Translations under genes and position numbers: made by a program
Shown: positions 8,137-16,491 of the stretch, piece after piece
Position numbering within the stretch: the first letter of the stretch is position 1
How the letters are laid out: every line of letters begins with the position of its first letter
Source of the DNA: VAXT01 sp963728535
Lineage (GTDB): Bacteria > Actinomycetota > Thermoleophilia > Gaiellales > Gaiellaceae
Length of the DNA: 64,000 bases
Assembly: GCA_963728535.1 (NCBI GenBank)
Contig: CAVSKK010000001.1
Span: forward strand, 1,550,001-1,614,000
Reading direction: 5' to 3'
The notes under the pieces: model-generated
Told to the model about the DNA's origin: nothing
Database searches by the model: none
What the model saw: the letters and a program-made list of their open reading frames with translations, nothing else

Positions 8137-9264
8137 CTAGGCGACTGCGACTGAGCTGAGCTCGCGCAGCGCCGAGAGGCGGGCGAGAGCCTGCGCCTCG
8201 AGCTGGCGGACGCGCTCACGTGTCAGGTCGAGCTCGTGACCGATCGCCTCGAGCGTCCAGGGCTCGCCCTCGAACCCGAAGCGCAGCTCGAGGATGCGCC
8301 GCTCACGCTCGGGGAGAGCGTCGAGTGCCTTGCGCACGCCCTGGCGGCGAAGTGACTCCTCCGCCTCTTCAAACGGGTCGGCCGCCTCGCGGTCTGCGAA
8401 CAGGTCGCCGAGCTCGCCCTCGTCGTCTGCGCCGACCGTCTGGTTCAGCGAAACTGACGCCTGGGCGGCACCGAGCGCCTCGTCCACGTGCTGCATCGGA
8501 AGGCCTGTCGCCTCGGCCAGCTCTTCCTTCGTCGCCTCGCGGCCGAGCTCGACCTCGAGCCGGCGCGCTGCGCGCGAGAGCTTCTGCTGGCGCTCGACCA
8601 CGTGGACCGGCACGCGGATCGTGCGCGCATGGTTGGCCACGGCGCGCTGCACCGACTGGCGGATCCACCAGGTGGCGTAGGTCGAGAACTTGAAGCCGCG
8701 GCGCCAGTCGAACTTCTCGACCGCGCGGTTCAGGCCAAGGGTGCCCTCCTGGATCAGGTCGAGGAACGGGACGCCGAGGCCGCGGTAGCCCTTGGCGATC
8801 GAGACGACCAGACGCAGGTTCGACTCGATCATGCGGCGCTTCGCGATCAGGTCGCCGCGCTCGATCGACTTTGCGAGCGTGACTTCCTCGGAGGCGGTCA
8901 GGAGCTTGTGACGACCGACGTCGGCCAGGAAGAGCTGAAGGCTGTCCGCGGAGCCGACGACCGCGCTTGGCGCGGGCGCCTTGGGCTCAGGCTTTACAAC
9001 CTCTTCAGCCGGCGGCTCGCCAACCTCGAGGCCGATGGCCTCGAGCTCGCGCGTGAGCTGCTCCACATCGGCCTCTTCGAGCTCGTGCTCGAGGGCGAAT
9101 GCCTCGAGCTCGGTCGGCTCGACGTGGCCGCGCTCTTCCGCTGCTTCAACGAGGGTGCGGGCTCCCTCAGTCTCGAGTAGTTCGGAAATCTGCTGCTGCG
9201 TCAACTGCGGTTCCTCTTCCTTTGCTTCTGCGGGTTGCTGCACTGTAAGACGGCGCTCGGTCAT
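8137..9264 (-). CDS. Primary-type sigma-70 factor (RpoD/SigA family)
   Basis: 375 residues. Promoter-recognition subunit of RNA polymerase. The N-terminal 90 residues resemble sigma region 1.1 (LVEAAEERGHVEPTELEAFALEH...EAIGLEV). Region 1.2 contains DSLQLFLADVGRHKLLT. Region 2 includes SNLRLVVSIAKGYRGLGVPFLDLIQEG and FSTYATWWIRQSVQRA. Region 3 includes RTIRVPVHVVE. Region 4 is PERERRILELRFGFEGEPWTLEAIGHELDLTRERVRQLE. Presence of region 1.1 and an intact NLRLVV block supports a group 1 or close group 2 sigma. Whether it is the only housekeeping sigma factor cannot be told from one window. A 12-bp palindrome ACGAGTACTCGT (9342-9353) lies about 80 bp upstream. Confidence 0.92.
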   Translation of the reverse strand: MTERRLTVQQPAEAKEEEPQLTQQQISELLETEGARTLVEAAEERGHVEPTELEAFALEHELEEADVEQLTRELEAIGLEVGEPPAEEVVKPEPKAPAPSAVVGSADSLQLFLADVGRHKLLTASEEVTLAKSIERGDLIAKRRMIESNLRLVVSIAKGYRGLGVPFLDLIQEGTLGLNRAVEKFDWRRGFKFSTYATWWIRQSVQRAVANHARTIRVPVHVVERQQKLSRAARRLEVELGREATKEELAEATGLPMQHVDEALGAAQASVSLNQTVGADDEGELGDLFADREAADPFEEAEESLRRQGVRKALDALPERERRILELRFGFEGEPWTLEAIGHELDLTRERVRQLEAQALARLSALRELSSVAVA

Positions 9265-9341
9265 CGAACCTTCTCACTGATAACAGGGTCTCCTCGTAAT
9301 TTCCAGGGAGAACCGGCCTCCAGTGGGCCCTGATGGTGAAA

Positions 9342-9353
9342 ACGAGTACTCGT
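9342..9353. promoter_or_regulatory. Perfect 12-bp palindrome upstream of the sigma factor gene
   Basis: ACGAGTACTCGT is a perfect dyad in the 95-bp gap between the end of the topoisomerase gene and the sigma factor start, about 78 bp upstream of the latter. It may be an operator or protein-binding site. It has no T-run, so it is a poor terminator candidate. Confidence 0.25.
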
Positions 9354-9359
9354 ACTTCG

Positions 9360-11636
9360 TTATTCCGTTGCTGCGGGCTCTTTGGATCTCGCGCGAGCGG
9401 GAAACTCGAACTCGACCTTGCCCTCACCATTCAAGACGAGACGCGCGCGAAAAGGTTTGCCGGCTTTGGAACGGAAGCCGGACAAGACTTCCTTCGTCTT
9501 GCCCTCCTCCATCAACTGGCGGGCGACTTCGGGGGTCAGCGTCCGGCCCGCGACCCGCTTCCAGATCACGAACCCACAGCCCGTCTCCTCCCGTGACTTC
9601 CAGCTCGTGCAGCCGAAGGCCTTCGAGTTCTCGCGAATGATCTCGCCCGTCTCTGCGCCGCACCGCGGACAGAGACCGAGCTCGACCCGCTCGGGTCGCA
9701 GCTTCTCCTTGTCGAGGGCGGCGATCGCCTCCACGGTCGCTTTCGTGAAGTCCGCGATTCCCTGGATGAAGTCGTCCTTCTCGCCCTTGCCGTGCTCGAT
9801 GTCGCCAAGCCGCTTTTCCCAGTTGCCCGTCAGCTCGGGCGAGGTGAGCAGGTTCTCCTCGAGCATCGTGATCACCTGAAGCCCCTTCGGGGTCGGGAGG
9901 AGATCCTTGCCGGCGCGCTCGATGTACTCCCGGCGGATGAGCGTCTCGATCGTCTCGGCGCGGGTCGCGGGAGTCCCCAGGCCGTGCTCCTTCATCGCCT
10001 CGCGCAGCTCCTCGTCGTCGATCAGCTTGCCGGCGGTCTCCATCGCCGAGAGGAGCGTCGCCTCGGTGTACCGAGCCGGTGGGCGAGTTTCCTTGGGCTC
10101 GCTCTCGGCGGCGACGACTTTCACTTCCTGACCCTTCTCGAGCGGCGGGAGCTCGGCGCTCTCCGGGTCCTCCTCCCGGGCTTTCCCGTTCACGTCCGCC
10201 TCGACGCCGTAGACGCCGCGCCACCCGGCCTCGAGCGTCACCTTGCCGCGGGTGCGGAAGCGCTCATCCTCGACCAGGGTGACGATCTCAGTTCGCGCGT
10301 AGCGAGCCGGCGGGTGGAAGATGGCGAGGAACCTGCGTGCGACCAGGTCGAAGATCCGGCGCTCGTCCGGGGAGAACGTGCTCACGTCGTGCGGGACGTC
10401 CGTCGGGATGATCGCGTGATGGTCCTCGACCTTCGCATCGTTGACGACGCGTCCGAGCGGAAGCTTGTCGAGCTTCATCACGAAGTGGGCCGCGGTCTCG
10501 TACTCGGCAATGTCGGCGAGCGTCGCGGCCGTCGGTTTCAGCTGCGGCACGAGGTCGCCCGAGAGGTAGCGCGAGTTGGTGCGTGGATAGGTGATCGCCT
10601 TCTTGCCCTCGTACAGAGACTGCGCGGCCTGGAGCGTGCGGCGCGCGGAGAAGCCGAAGCGAGAGTTCGCGTCGCGCTGGAGCGAGGTGAGGTCGTAGAG
10701 GAGCGGCGCGCTCTGGGATTGCTCCTTGCGCTCAACGGAGTCGACGATGCCCGTCTTGCCCGAGACCTTGGTCACGATCTCGTCGGCGCGCTCGGCCTCC
10801 TTGAGCCAGGTCTCCTGGCCGGTCGGCGTGTCCTTGTCGTCAGCCTTGAGCGGATCGAACCAGAGCCCTTCGTAGCGGGGGTCGAAGCTCGCGTGGACGA
10901 GCCAGTACGGCTCGGGGACGAAAGCCTGGATCTCGCGCTCGCGCCGGACGATGATCGCGAGCGTCGGCGTCTGCACCCTGCCGAGCGAGACGACGCCGCC
11001 GACCCACGCGCGGCCGCGAATCGTCGCGGCGCGGGTCGCGTTCATGCCGACGAGCCAGTCGGCCTCGGAGCGGGCCCGCGCGGCCGACTCGAGCGGCTGG
11101 AGCTGCTCACCGGGGCGGAGCTTCTCGAAACCCTCGCGGATTGCCTGCTTGGTCATGGAGCTGATCCAGAGGCGCTCGACCGGCTTCGGCGCTTCGGGGT
11201 GGTTCGGCGCCACGCCGAAGACCGACTCGTAGAGGTACGCGAAGATCAGCTCGCCCTCCCGCCCGGCGTCGCAGGCATTCACGACGTGCTCGACGTCGTC
11301 ACGGTTGAGAAGCGTTGCGACGAGCTTCAGCTGCTTCTTCGACTTCGCGTCGCGCGGGACGAGCTTGAAGCCGTCGGGCGGGACGATCGGGAGATCCTTC
11401 ATCCGCCATTTCTTCCATTTCTCGTCGTACTCCTCCGGCTCGGCGAGCTGGACGAGATGGCCGACGGCCCACGTGATCACGTAGTCGTCGGACTCGAGGA
11501 AGGTGGGATCGTCCTTGCCGCCCTTCTTCGCCTTCGGGCTCAGGTCGGCAAGCATCCTTTTCTGGAAGACGCCGTCGAGCGCTCCCGCGATGTCGCGGCC
11601 GACCGACGGCTTCTCGGCGATTATCAGGGTCTTCAT
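9360..11636 (-). CDS. topB: Type IA DNA topoisomerase (topoisomerase III, TopB-like)
   Basis: 758 residues. Relaxes or decatenates DNA by single-strand passage. The N-terminal Toprim domain starts KTLIIAEKPSVGRDIAGAL and holds ACDAGREGELIF, with the acidic metal triad region. The catalytic tyrosine lies in AITYPRTNSRYLS. LGTPATRAETIE and LLPTPKGLQVI are characteristic core motifs. The C-terminus has a zinc-ribbon-like CPRCG...GCTSW and a repeat LSGFRSKAGKPFRARLVLN seen at the end of TopB proteins. This is the TopB branch rather than the long TopA of actinobacteria, so it is probably an additional enzyme. It lies 95 bp upstream of the sigma gene on the same strand. Confidence 0.92.
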   Translation of the reverse strand: MKTLIIAEKPSVGRDIAGALDGVFQKRMLADLSPKAKKGGKDDPTFLESDDYVITWAVGHLVQLAEPEEYDEKWKKWRMKDLPIVPPDGFKLVPRDAKSKKQLKLVATLLNRDDVEHVVNACDAGREGELIFAYLYESVFGVAPNHPEAPKPVERLWISSMTKQAIREGFEKLRPGEQLQPLESAARARSEADWLVGMNATRAATIRGRAWVGGVVSLGRVQTPTLAIIVRREREIQAFVPEPYWLVHASFDPRYEGLWFDPLKADDKDTPTGQETWLKEAERADEIVTKVSGKTGIVDSVERKEQSQSAPLLYDLTSLQRDANSRFGFSARRTLQAAQSLYEGKKAITYPRTNSRYLSGDLVPQLKPTAATLADIAEYETAAHFVMKLDKLPLGRVVNDAKVEDHHAIIPTDVPHDVSTFSPDERRIFDLVARRFLAIFHPPARYARTEIVTLVEDERFRTRGKVTLEAGWRGVYGVEADVNGKAREEDPESAELPPLEKGQEVKVVAAESEPKETRPPARYTEATLLSAMETAGKLIDDEELREAMKEHGLGTPATRAETIETLIRREYIERAGKDLLPTPKGLQVITMLEENLLTSPELTGNWEKRLGDIEHGKGEKDDFIQGIADFTKATVEAIAALDKEKLRPERVELGLCPRCGAETGEIIRENSKAFGCTSWKSREETGCGFVIWKRVAGRTLTPEVARQLMEEGKTKEVLSGFRSKAGKPFRARLVLNGEGKVEFEFPARARSKEPAATE

Positions 11637-11718
11637 CAGCGTCCCAGGTTAGCGTGGGTCACGACGGCTGCCGCGACGATTCCGTGCCAGTCTTAGGACT
11701 CACACCGTTCAACGCCTG

Positions 11719-12330
11719 ATGGTTTCCCCCTTTTACTTCATACTCGGAGCGCTCTCGATCCCGCCGTTCAGGCTGCTCTACCGCCTCCGTGCCAGCGGGC
11801 AGGAAAACCTCCCCGAAAGCGGCGGCTACGTGCTCTCGGCGAATCACCTCTCCAATGTCGACCCCTGGCCGCTCGGGCTGCCGCTGTGGCCGAAACGGCA
11901 GATCCGGTTCATGGCGAAGTCCGAGCTCTTCCGCCCTCCTTTGAGGCCGATTCTCGAGCTCGCCGGGGCGTTCCAGGTCCGGCGGGGCTACGGAGACGAC
12001 GGGGCGATCAAGACCGCGGTCGACTTCGCGCGCGAAGGGAAGGTCGTCGCGATCTTCCCCGAGGGGACGCGCCGCGAGAAGGGGCTCGCCAGGCGGCGCC
12101 GGCCGCGGCCGCACACGGGCGCCGCGCGGATCGCCCTCGAGGCCGAAGTCCCGCTGATCCCGGCCGCGATCGCGGGCACTGACCGGCTCACCCGCTTCGC
12201 CCGGCTCCGGGTGGTCTACGGGCCGGCCGTCGAGCTGCAAGATCTCGGCGACCTCGAGATACGCAAGGCGGCGCGCGTTGCGACCGACCGGCTGATGACC
12301 GCGATCGGCGAGCTCGAGAGCACGCTGTGA
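11719..12330 (+). CDS. 1-acyl-sn-glycerol-3-phosphate acyltransferase (PlsC family)
   Basis: 203 residues. Transfers an acyl chain to lysophosphatidate at the inner membrane face. Motif I is NHLSNVDPW (HX4D), motif II region is MAKSELFRPPLRPILELAGAFQVRRG, motif III is FPEGTRR, and motif IV is VPLIPAAIAG. A hydrophobic N-terminus (MVSPFYFILGALSIPPFRLLY) fits membrane association. The segment RRRRPRPHTGAARIA after motif III is unusually basic. The gene overlaps the following exonuclease gene by 4 bp (GTGA). Substrate is inferred from the family. Confidence 0.9.
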   Translation: MVSPFYFILGALSIPPFRLLYRLRASGQENLPESGGYVLSANHLSNVDPWPLGLPLWPKRQIRFMAKSELFRPPLRPILELAGAFQVRRGYGDDGAIKTAVDFAREGKVVAIFPEGTRREKGLARRRRPRPHTGAARIALEAEVPLIPAAIAGTDRLTRFARLRVVYGPAVELQDLGDLEIRKAARVATDRLMTAIGELESTL

Positions 12331-13172
12331 AGCCGCTTCTAGTAGTGGACGGCGACTCGCTCGCCCATCGCGCCTACCACGGGCTCCCGAAGACGATTCG
12401 CCGCGCCGGGGGGCGCCCTTCCGGCGCGATCGTTGGCTTCACGAACATGCTGACGCGGTTGTACGAGGCCGAGGAGCCGCGCGCGGTGCTCGTCGGCTGG
12501 GACACGCTCACTGTTCCGACGTACCGGCACGAGGCGTTCGCTCCGTACCAGAGCGGTCGCGTGTTCGACGCCGCGCTCCTCGAGCAGCTCGACATGCTCC
12601 CCGAGCTGGTCCGTGCCTTTGGCTTTGCCGCAGCCAAGGCGCCCGGATACGAGGCGGACGACTTCCTAGCCGCGGCCGTCGTGGCGAAGCGCCGCTGGCG
12701 GAGCCCGATTCTCGTCGTCACGTCCGACCGGGACCTGTTCCAGCTGGCCTCGGATCGCGTGACGCTCCTGATGCCGACCCGGGGCGTAAGCGAGCTCGTG
12801 CGCGTAGGGCCCGCGGAAGTGCGCGAGCGCTACGACGTCGAGCCCGAGCAGGTGCCCGACTTCATCGCGCTCCGGGGTGATCCCTCCGACAAGCTGCCGG
12901 GCGCGCCGGGCGTCGGTCCGAAGGGCGCCGCCCAGATCCTGCGGGAGTGCGGCTCGCTCGAGGCGGCGCTCGAGGCCGGGCGCTTCCCGCAACAAGCAGA
13001 GGAACTACGCCTGTTCAAGCGAATAGCCACGCTAGACGCCTCCGCCCCTCTCCCTCCCCTCGAAGATCAGTCCCCCCTGTGGGCGGAGGCGTCTTCTCTC
13101 CTTTCGAGCTGGGGGATGAACCAGGTGGCCGAGCGCTTGGCCGCCCGTGGGGAGCAACCATCAGGGCCCTGA
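12327..13172 (+). CDS. Stand-alone 5'-3' exonuclease / flap endonuclease (Pol I N-terminal domain family)
   Basis: 281 residues. Begins KPLLVVDGDSLAHRAYHGLP, the first acidic cluster of the FEN/5'-3' exonuclease fold. It continues with GWDTLTVPTYRHEAFAPYQSGR, APGYEADDFLA, VTSDRDLFQLA and ALRGDPSDKLPGAPGVGPKGAAQIL, the helix-hairpin-helix region. It has no 3'-5' exonuclease or polymerase domain, so it is the stand-alone form that many actinobacteria carry beside full Pol I. Likely role: removal of RNA primers or flaps. It follows the acyltransferase with a 4-bp overlap, and its 3' end overlaps the deacetylase-like gene in another frame. Confidence 0.92.
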   Translation: MKPLLVVDGDSLAHRAYHGLPKTIRRAGGRPSGAIVGFTNMLTRLYEAEEPRAVLVGWDTLTVPTYRHEAFAPYQSGRVFDAALLEQLDMLPELVRAFGFAAAKAPGYEADDFLAAAVVAKRRWRSPILVVTSDRDLFQLASDRVTLLMPTRGVSELVRVGPAEVRERYDVEPEQVPDFIALRGDPSDKLPGAPGVGPKGAAQILRECGSLEAALEAGRFPQQAEELRLFKRIATLDASAPLPPLEDQSPLWAEASSLLSSWGMNQVAERLAARGEQPSGP

Positions 13173-14008
13173 CCAAGCCGGAGCTGGAGCAACTCCACCC
13201 GACCGGACACCATCCGGACACGCCCCGTCGGCTCGAGGTGCTGCTCGACTCGATCGAGGACTGGGGTGAGAAAGGCAGCCCTGCGTCACTCACCGACGTA
13301 CAGCGGTGCCATACACCGGAGTACGTCGCGCGAATCCGATCCGTGCACGAGCCGACCTGGCTCGACGGCGACACGATCGCGTCCGGAACGACCTTCGACG
13401 CTGCACTGCTTGCGGCGGGAGTGGCGATCGCGGCAGCCGAGCAAGGGGACTTTGCGCTCGTCCGGCCCCCCGGCCACCACGCTTTGGCCGACGCTGCGAT
13501 GGGCTTCTGCATCTTCAACAACGTGGCGATCGCCGCCCGGTACCAGCAGGCGGAGAACGGCATCGGGCGGATCGCGATCATCGACTGGGACGTCCATCAC
13601 GGGAACGGGACGCAGGCGATCTTCTGGGAAGACCCGACGGTCCTCTTCGTCTCGCTGCACGAGTGGCCGTTTTACCCCGGCACAGGAGGGCCGAACGAGC
13701 AGGCGGAGACGACCCTCAACATCCCGCTCGCCGCCGGGTCGGGGGACGAGGAGTACGTGCACGTCTTCGAGCACGTAGTCGAGCCGGCGGTGCGGGCGTT
13801 CGAGCCCGAGCTCGTGCTCGTCTCGGCAGGGTTCGACGCCCATCGGGACGATCCGCTCGCGAGCATGACCGTCACCGAGGACGGCTTCCGCGAGCTCGCC
13901 CGCCGGAGCGCCGCCCTGGCGCCCAGGTGCGCCGCGGTGCTCGAGGGGGGCTACAACCTGAGCACGCTTCCGCGCCTGGTCGCGGCTGCCCTCGAAGGTT
14001 TCTCCTAG
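13079..14008 (+). CDS. Histone deacetylase-like / acetylpolyamine amidohydrolase family hydrolase
   Basis: Zn-dependent deacetylase of the arginase/HDAC fold. Family start TGHHPDTPRRLEVLLDSI; catalytic His pair RPPGHHAL; GFCIFNN; zinc ligands in IDWDVHHGNGTQAIF and SAGFDAHRDDPL; and near the end LEGGYNLSTLP. Substrate is unknown; bacterial members act on acetylated polyamines, acetoin-related compounds or proteins. The start is uncertain. Conserved sequence begins about residue 31, inside or just after the 3' end of the exonuclease gene, and no ATG, GTG or TTG lies in frame after GTG 13079. CTG 13169 overlaps the exonuclease stop as CTGA and would give a family-like N-terminus. The GTG is given as the conservative choice. 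Confidence 0.88.
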   Translation: MGGGVFSPFELGDEPGGRALGRPWGATIRALTKPELEQLHPTGHHPDTPRRLEVLLDSIEDWGEKGSPASLTDVQRCHTPEYVARIRSVHEPTWLDGDTIASGTTFDAALLAAGVAIAAAEQGDFALVRPPGHHALADAAMGFCIFNNVAIAARYQQAENGIGRIAIIDWDVHHGNGTQAIFWEDPTVLFVSLHEWPFYPGTGGPNEQAETTLNIPLAAGSGDEEYVHVFEHVVEPAVRAFEPELVLVSAGFDAHRDDPLASMTVTEDGFRELARRSAALAPRCAAVLEGGYNLSTLPRLVAAALEGFS

Positions 14009-14027
14009 AGGGTTTGACGCAAACGAA

Positions 14028-14050
14028 GACCGGCCCCTGAGGGGCCGGTC
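14028..14050 (+). terminator. Hairpin terminator after the deacetylase-like gene
   Basis: GACCGGCCCC, loop TGA, GGGGCCGGTC form a perfect 10-bp stem 20 bp after the stop at 14008. There is no T-run, as is common for actinobacterial hairpins. It separates this plus-strand run from the minus-strand regulator gene. Confidence 0.6.
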
Positions 14051-14191
14051 AAGGAGAGAGAGCCACCGAGTCCTCATCGCGCGACGAACGAAGGAGAGAA
14101 GCTTCGGTAGTTCGAAGTATCGGCCTCTGTACCCAGCGCGCATCGCCCGGGCATCCCCCACGGTGGGTGAATGGATGGGTGAATCGGAGGC

Positions 14192-14836
14192 TTACGCCGC
14201 GCGGGCGTGCGCGAGCGCCTCGAGCGCCTCTCGACGCGAGGAGACCTCGAGCTTTCGCAGCAGGCTCTTCACGTGGGAGCGCACGGTGTGCTCGGAGATG
14301 AACAGCCGCTTGGCGATCTCATCGGTCGCGAGGTGCTCGTCGAGCAGCAGCAGAACCTCGAGTTCCCGCGCAGAGACGGCCTCTGCGATCGCATCGGGCA
14401 CGCCCGAGTGCGCGGTGCCTTCGCGGACCTGGTCGAGCAGGCGACGGGCAATCGCGCCGGAGAGCGCAGCCTCACCGTCGGCCACGCCGTTCAGGAACTC
14501 GACGATCCGCTCCGGGGACTCGGTCTTGAGCAGATAGCCCGCAGCCCCGCCCCGGATCGCAGCGAGCAGGTTGTCCTCGGTTCCCGAGGCGGTCAGCACG
14601 ACGACTTCGCACTCCGGCGCCGCTTCACGCAAGCGCGGGAGGGCGGCAAGGCCGTCCAGCTCGGGCATTGACAGGTCGAGCAGCACGAGATCGGGTTGGA
14701 GCTGCCGGGCGGACTCGATCGCCTCGTAGCCGTCAGCGGCCTGGCCCACGACTCGGAACCCGTTCTGCCCGAGCAGGGCTGCCAGGGCATCTCGGGTCAA
14801 GGGGTGGTCGTCCACGATCAGGATTCGAGTAGGCAC
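14192..14836 (-). CDS. NarL/FixJ-family two-component response regulator
   Basis: 214 residues. The receiver domain spans residues 1-120: acidic pair VDDHP, phosphoacceptor Asp54 in VLLDLSMPELDG, the conserved Thr in VVLTASG, and Lys in YLLKTESPE. The C-terminal LuxR HTH spans about residues 150-214: SARELEVLLLLDEHLATDEIA, then LFISEHTVRSHVKSLLRKL. It is divergent from a HisKA_3 sensor kinase gene 18 bp away, the normal pairing for NarL-type regulators, so the two are very likely cognate. The signal is unknown. Confidence 0.93.
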   Translation of the reverse strand: MPTRILIVDDHPLTRDALAALLGQNGFRVVGQAADGYEAIESARQLQPDLVLLDLSMPELDGLAALPRLREAAPECEVVVLTASGTEDNLLAAIRGGAAGYLLKTESPERIVEFLNGVADGEAALSGAIARRLLDQVREGTAHSGVPDAIAEAVSARELEVLLLLDEHLATDEIAKRLFISEHTVRSHVKSLLRKLEVSSRREALEALAHARAA

Positions 14837-14853
14837 AAAGCGCTTATCGGCGG

Positions 14854-16290
14854 TTGCGCGAGAAGGTTGAAGGCCGATGCCTAAGCGGAAACCGCTCTCC
14901 TGCCGATCAGAGAAGGGTGCGGCGCGACGAAAACGCCTATCAGGCCTGGCTCTGGGGCGAAGTCCTGCTCCTCAGCCTGCTCGGAGCTGCGCTCGCACTC
15001 TTCGTGACGTATCCGTCCCTTCGCGACACGTATGAGCTGCCGCAGCTCCGCCTCGTGCTCGACACGGGCGTCATGTTCGCGGCCGCGATCGTCGCCGTGC
15101 TCGCCGGCATCCGCTTCACCGTCGAAGGCAGACGGCTCGACTTCTTGCTCTGCGGCGGTTTCTTCATGGCCGCAGCCTCCACGATGGTCTTCGCAGTCGC
15201 CCCGGTCTTCGGCGGCGGCACGGTCGGCAAGAACGAAGCGTGGGCCGGCGTGGCGGCGACTCTCGTGGCGACGGCGTTGATCGCGGCTGCACCGTTCTCG
15301 CGCGGCAGGATGCTCGCGCGCCGCTCGGCCCTGCGCTGGTGGATCTTCGCTCTCGTCTGCCTCGAGGTCTCGATCTGGCTGGTTGCGCGCTCGCTCTCGA
15401 CCGGCATGCCCCAGGCCCTCACCGGCGACGACCAGCCGTTGCTGCTCATCGTCGCCCTCGCCGTCCAGGCCTTCCTCGGCCTGATCGCGCTCATCGGGTT
15501 CGGCCTCCGCTTTCGAAACTACGGGGACGATCTCTACCGCTGGCTTGGGCTCGCCGCGACCCTCGCGCTCTTCGCAGAGCTGCACTACGTGTTCACGCCG
15601 GCGGTCTCCAGCTCATTCGTCTCCCAGGGCGACTTCTTGCGGCTCATCTCATACGGCGTCCTGATGGCCGGCGTCTGGCGGGCCATGCGGTTCGCCGAGT
15701 TCGGGCGCGCGGTTGCCGAGGAGCGCGCACGCGTCGCCCGCGAGATTCACGACGGGCTCGCCCAGTACCTCTTCACGATCTCGACGCACGCGAGCATGCT
15801 CGAGGCCGGCACCGCACCGGAAGGGAGCGTCGCGCAGATCAAGGCGGCGGCCGGCCTCGCCCAACAGGAGGCGCGGTTCGCGATCCTTGCCCTCTCCTCG
15901 GCGAGCGGCAGCGCGCCATTCGACGCCGCCCTCCGGCGCTACGTCGACGTCCTCACTTCAGACGGCGCGCTCGACGTGGAGCTGGAGGTCGATCCAGCCC
16001 TTTCGCTCGCACCCGACGAGCAGATCGAGGTCTTCCGGATCGTGCAGGAGGCGCTCGCGAACGTGCGCAAGCATGCGGGCGCGCGGCGTGCGTGGGTCCT
16101 GATCGGCCAGCGCGGTGTCGAGCGGGTCGTCGTCGTGCAGGACGACGGAACCGGCTTCGACGGCGAGACGGATCCGGCTGGACAGGGACTCGGGAACCTG
16201 CGGGAACGGGCGGCTGCGATCGGCGGCGTCTTCTCGCTGCGCTCGACTCCGGGCCAGGGGACCGCGCTGGAAGTCACTCTTCGCGCGTAA
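14854..16290 (+). CDS. Membrane sensor histidine kinase (HisKA_3 / NarX-DegS type)
   Basis: About 478 residues. The N-terminal 270 residues hold about seven to eight hydrophobic helices (e.g. WGEVLLLSLLGAALALFV, VMFAAAIVAVLAGI, LLLIVALAVQAFLGLIALIGFGL), an integral-membrane sensor without a large external domain. The phosphoacceptor region is ARVAREIHDGLAQYLFTIS. The HATPase region has the N-box IVQEALANVRKHAGA, G1 DDGTGFDG and G2 GLGNLRERAAAIGG. It should phosphorylate the divergent NarL-type regulator. The start is uncertain: TTG 14854, or GTG 14917 which gives DENAYQAWLW sooner. The gap of 18 bp to the regulator start means the two promoters overlap the coding starts. Confidence 0.9.
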   Translation: MREKVEGRCLSGNRSPADQRRVRRDENAYQAWLWGEVLLLSLLGAALALFVTYPSLRDTYELPQLRLVLDTGVMFAAAIVAVLAGIRFTVEGRRLDFLLCGGFFMAAASTMVFAVAPVFGGGTVGKNEAWAGVAATLVATALIAAAPFSRGRMLARRSALRWWIFALVCLEVSIWLVARSLSTGMPQALTGDDQPLLLIVALAVQAFLGLIALIGFGLRFRNYGDDLYRWLGLAATLALFAELHYVFTPAVSSSFVSQGDFLRLISYGVLMAGVWRAMRFAEFGRAVAEERARVAREIHDGLAQYLFTISTHASMLEAGTAPEGSVAQIKAAAGLAQQEARFAILALSSASGSAPFDAALRRYVDVLTSDGALDVELEVDPALSLAPDEQIEVFRIVQEALANVRKHAGARRAWVLIGQRGVERVVVVQDDGTGFDGETDPAGQGLGNLRERAAAIGGVFSLRSTPGQGTALEVTLRA

Positions 16291-16366
16291 GCGAACAGCG
16301 CCCGAATTGATCTCGGCCGGTTCCTCACGTACTCTTAGTGCGTTCCGCGACGAAAGGAGGCCATCG

Positions 16367-16411
16367 ATGACTGAGTTTTCCGTTGCCCGGGCCTCCGGTC
16401 GCGCGCGTTAG
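16367..16411 (+). CDS. Putative 14-residue leader peptide upstream of rsgA
   Basis: ATG 16367 to TAG 16409-16411 encodes MTEFSVARASGRAR. It is preceded by AAAGGAGG with 6 nt spacing, one of the strongest ribosome-binding sites in the window. It lies 80 bp upstream of the TTG start of rsgA and may act as a translated leader. The last residues (ASGRAR) are rich in Arg. No attenuator hairpin with a T-run is evident between it and rsgA. I do not recognise a family; it could also be a chance ORF. Confidence 0.35.
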   Translation: MTEFSVARASGRAR

Positions 16412-16491
16412 GTCGATCCAGCGCTCCTGAGGCTCATCGCTCGCGCCCGTTCCGGGTGCGTTTTGGTGTCCCTACTGCCTAAGGAGTTCGT

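Noticed and set aside
9792..11696. 634-codon open frame antisense to the topoisomerase gene
   Set aside because: No family motifs; the minus strand holds the Toprim and catalytic Tyr motifs of a type IA topoisomerase.
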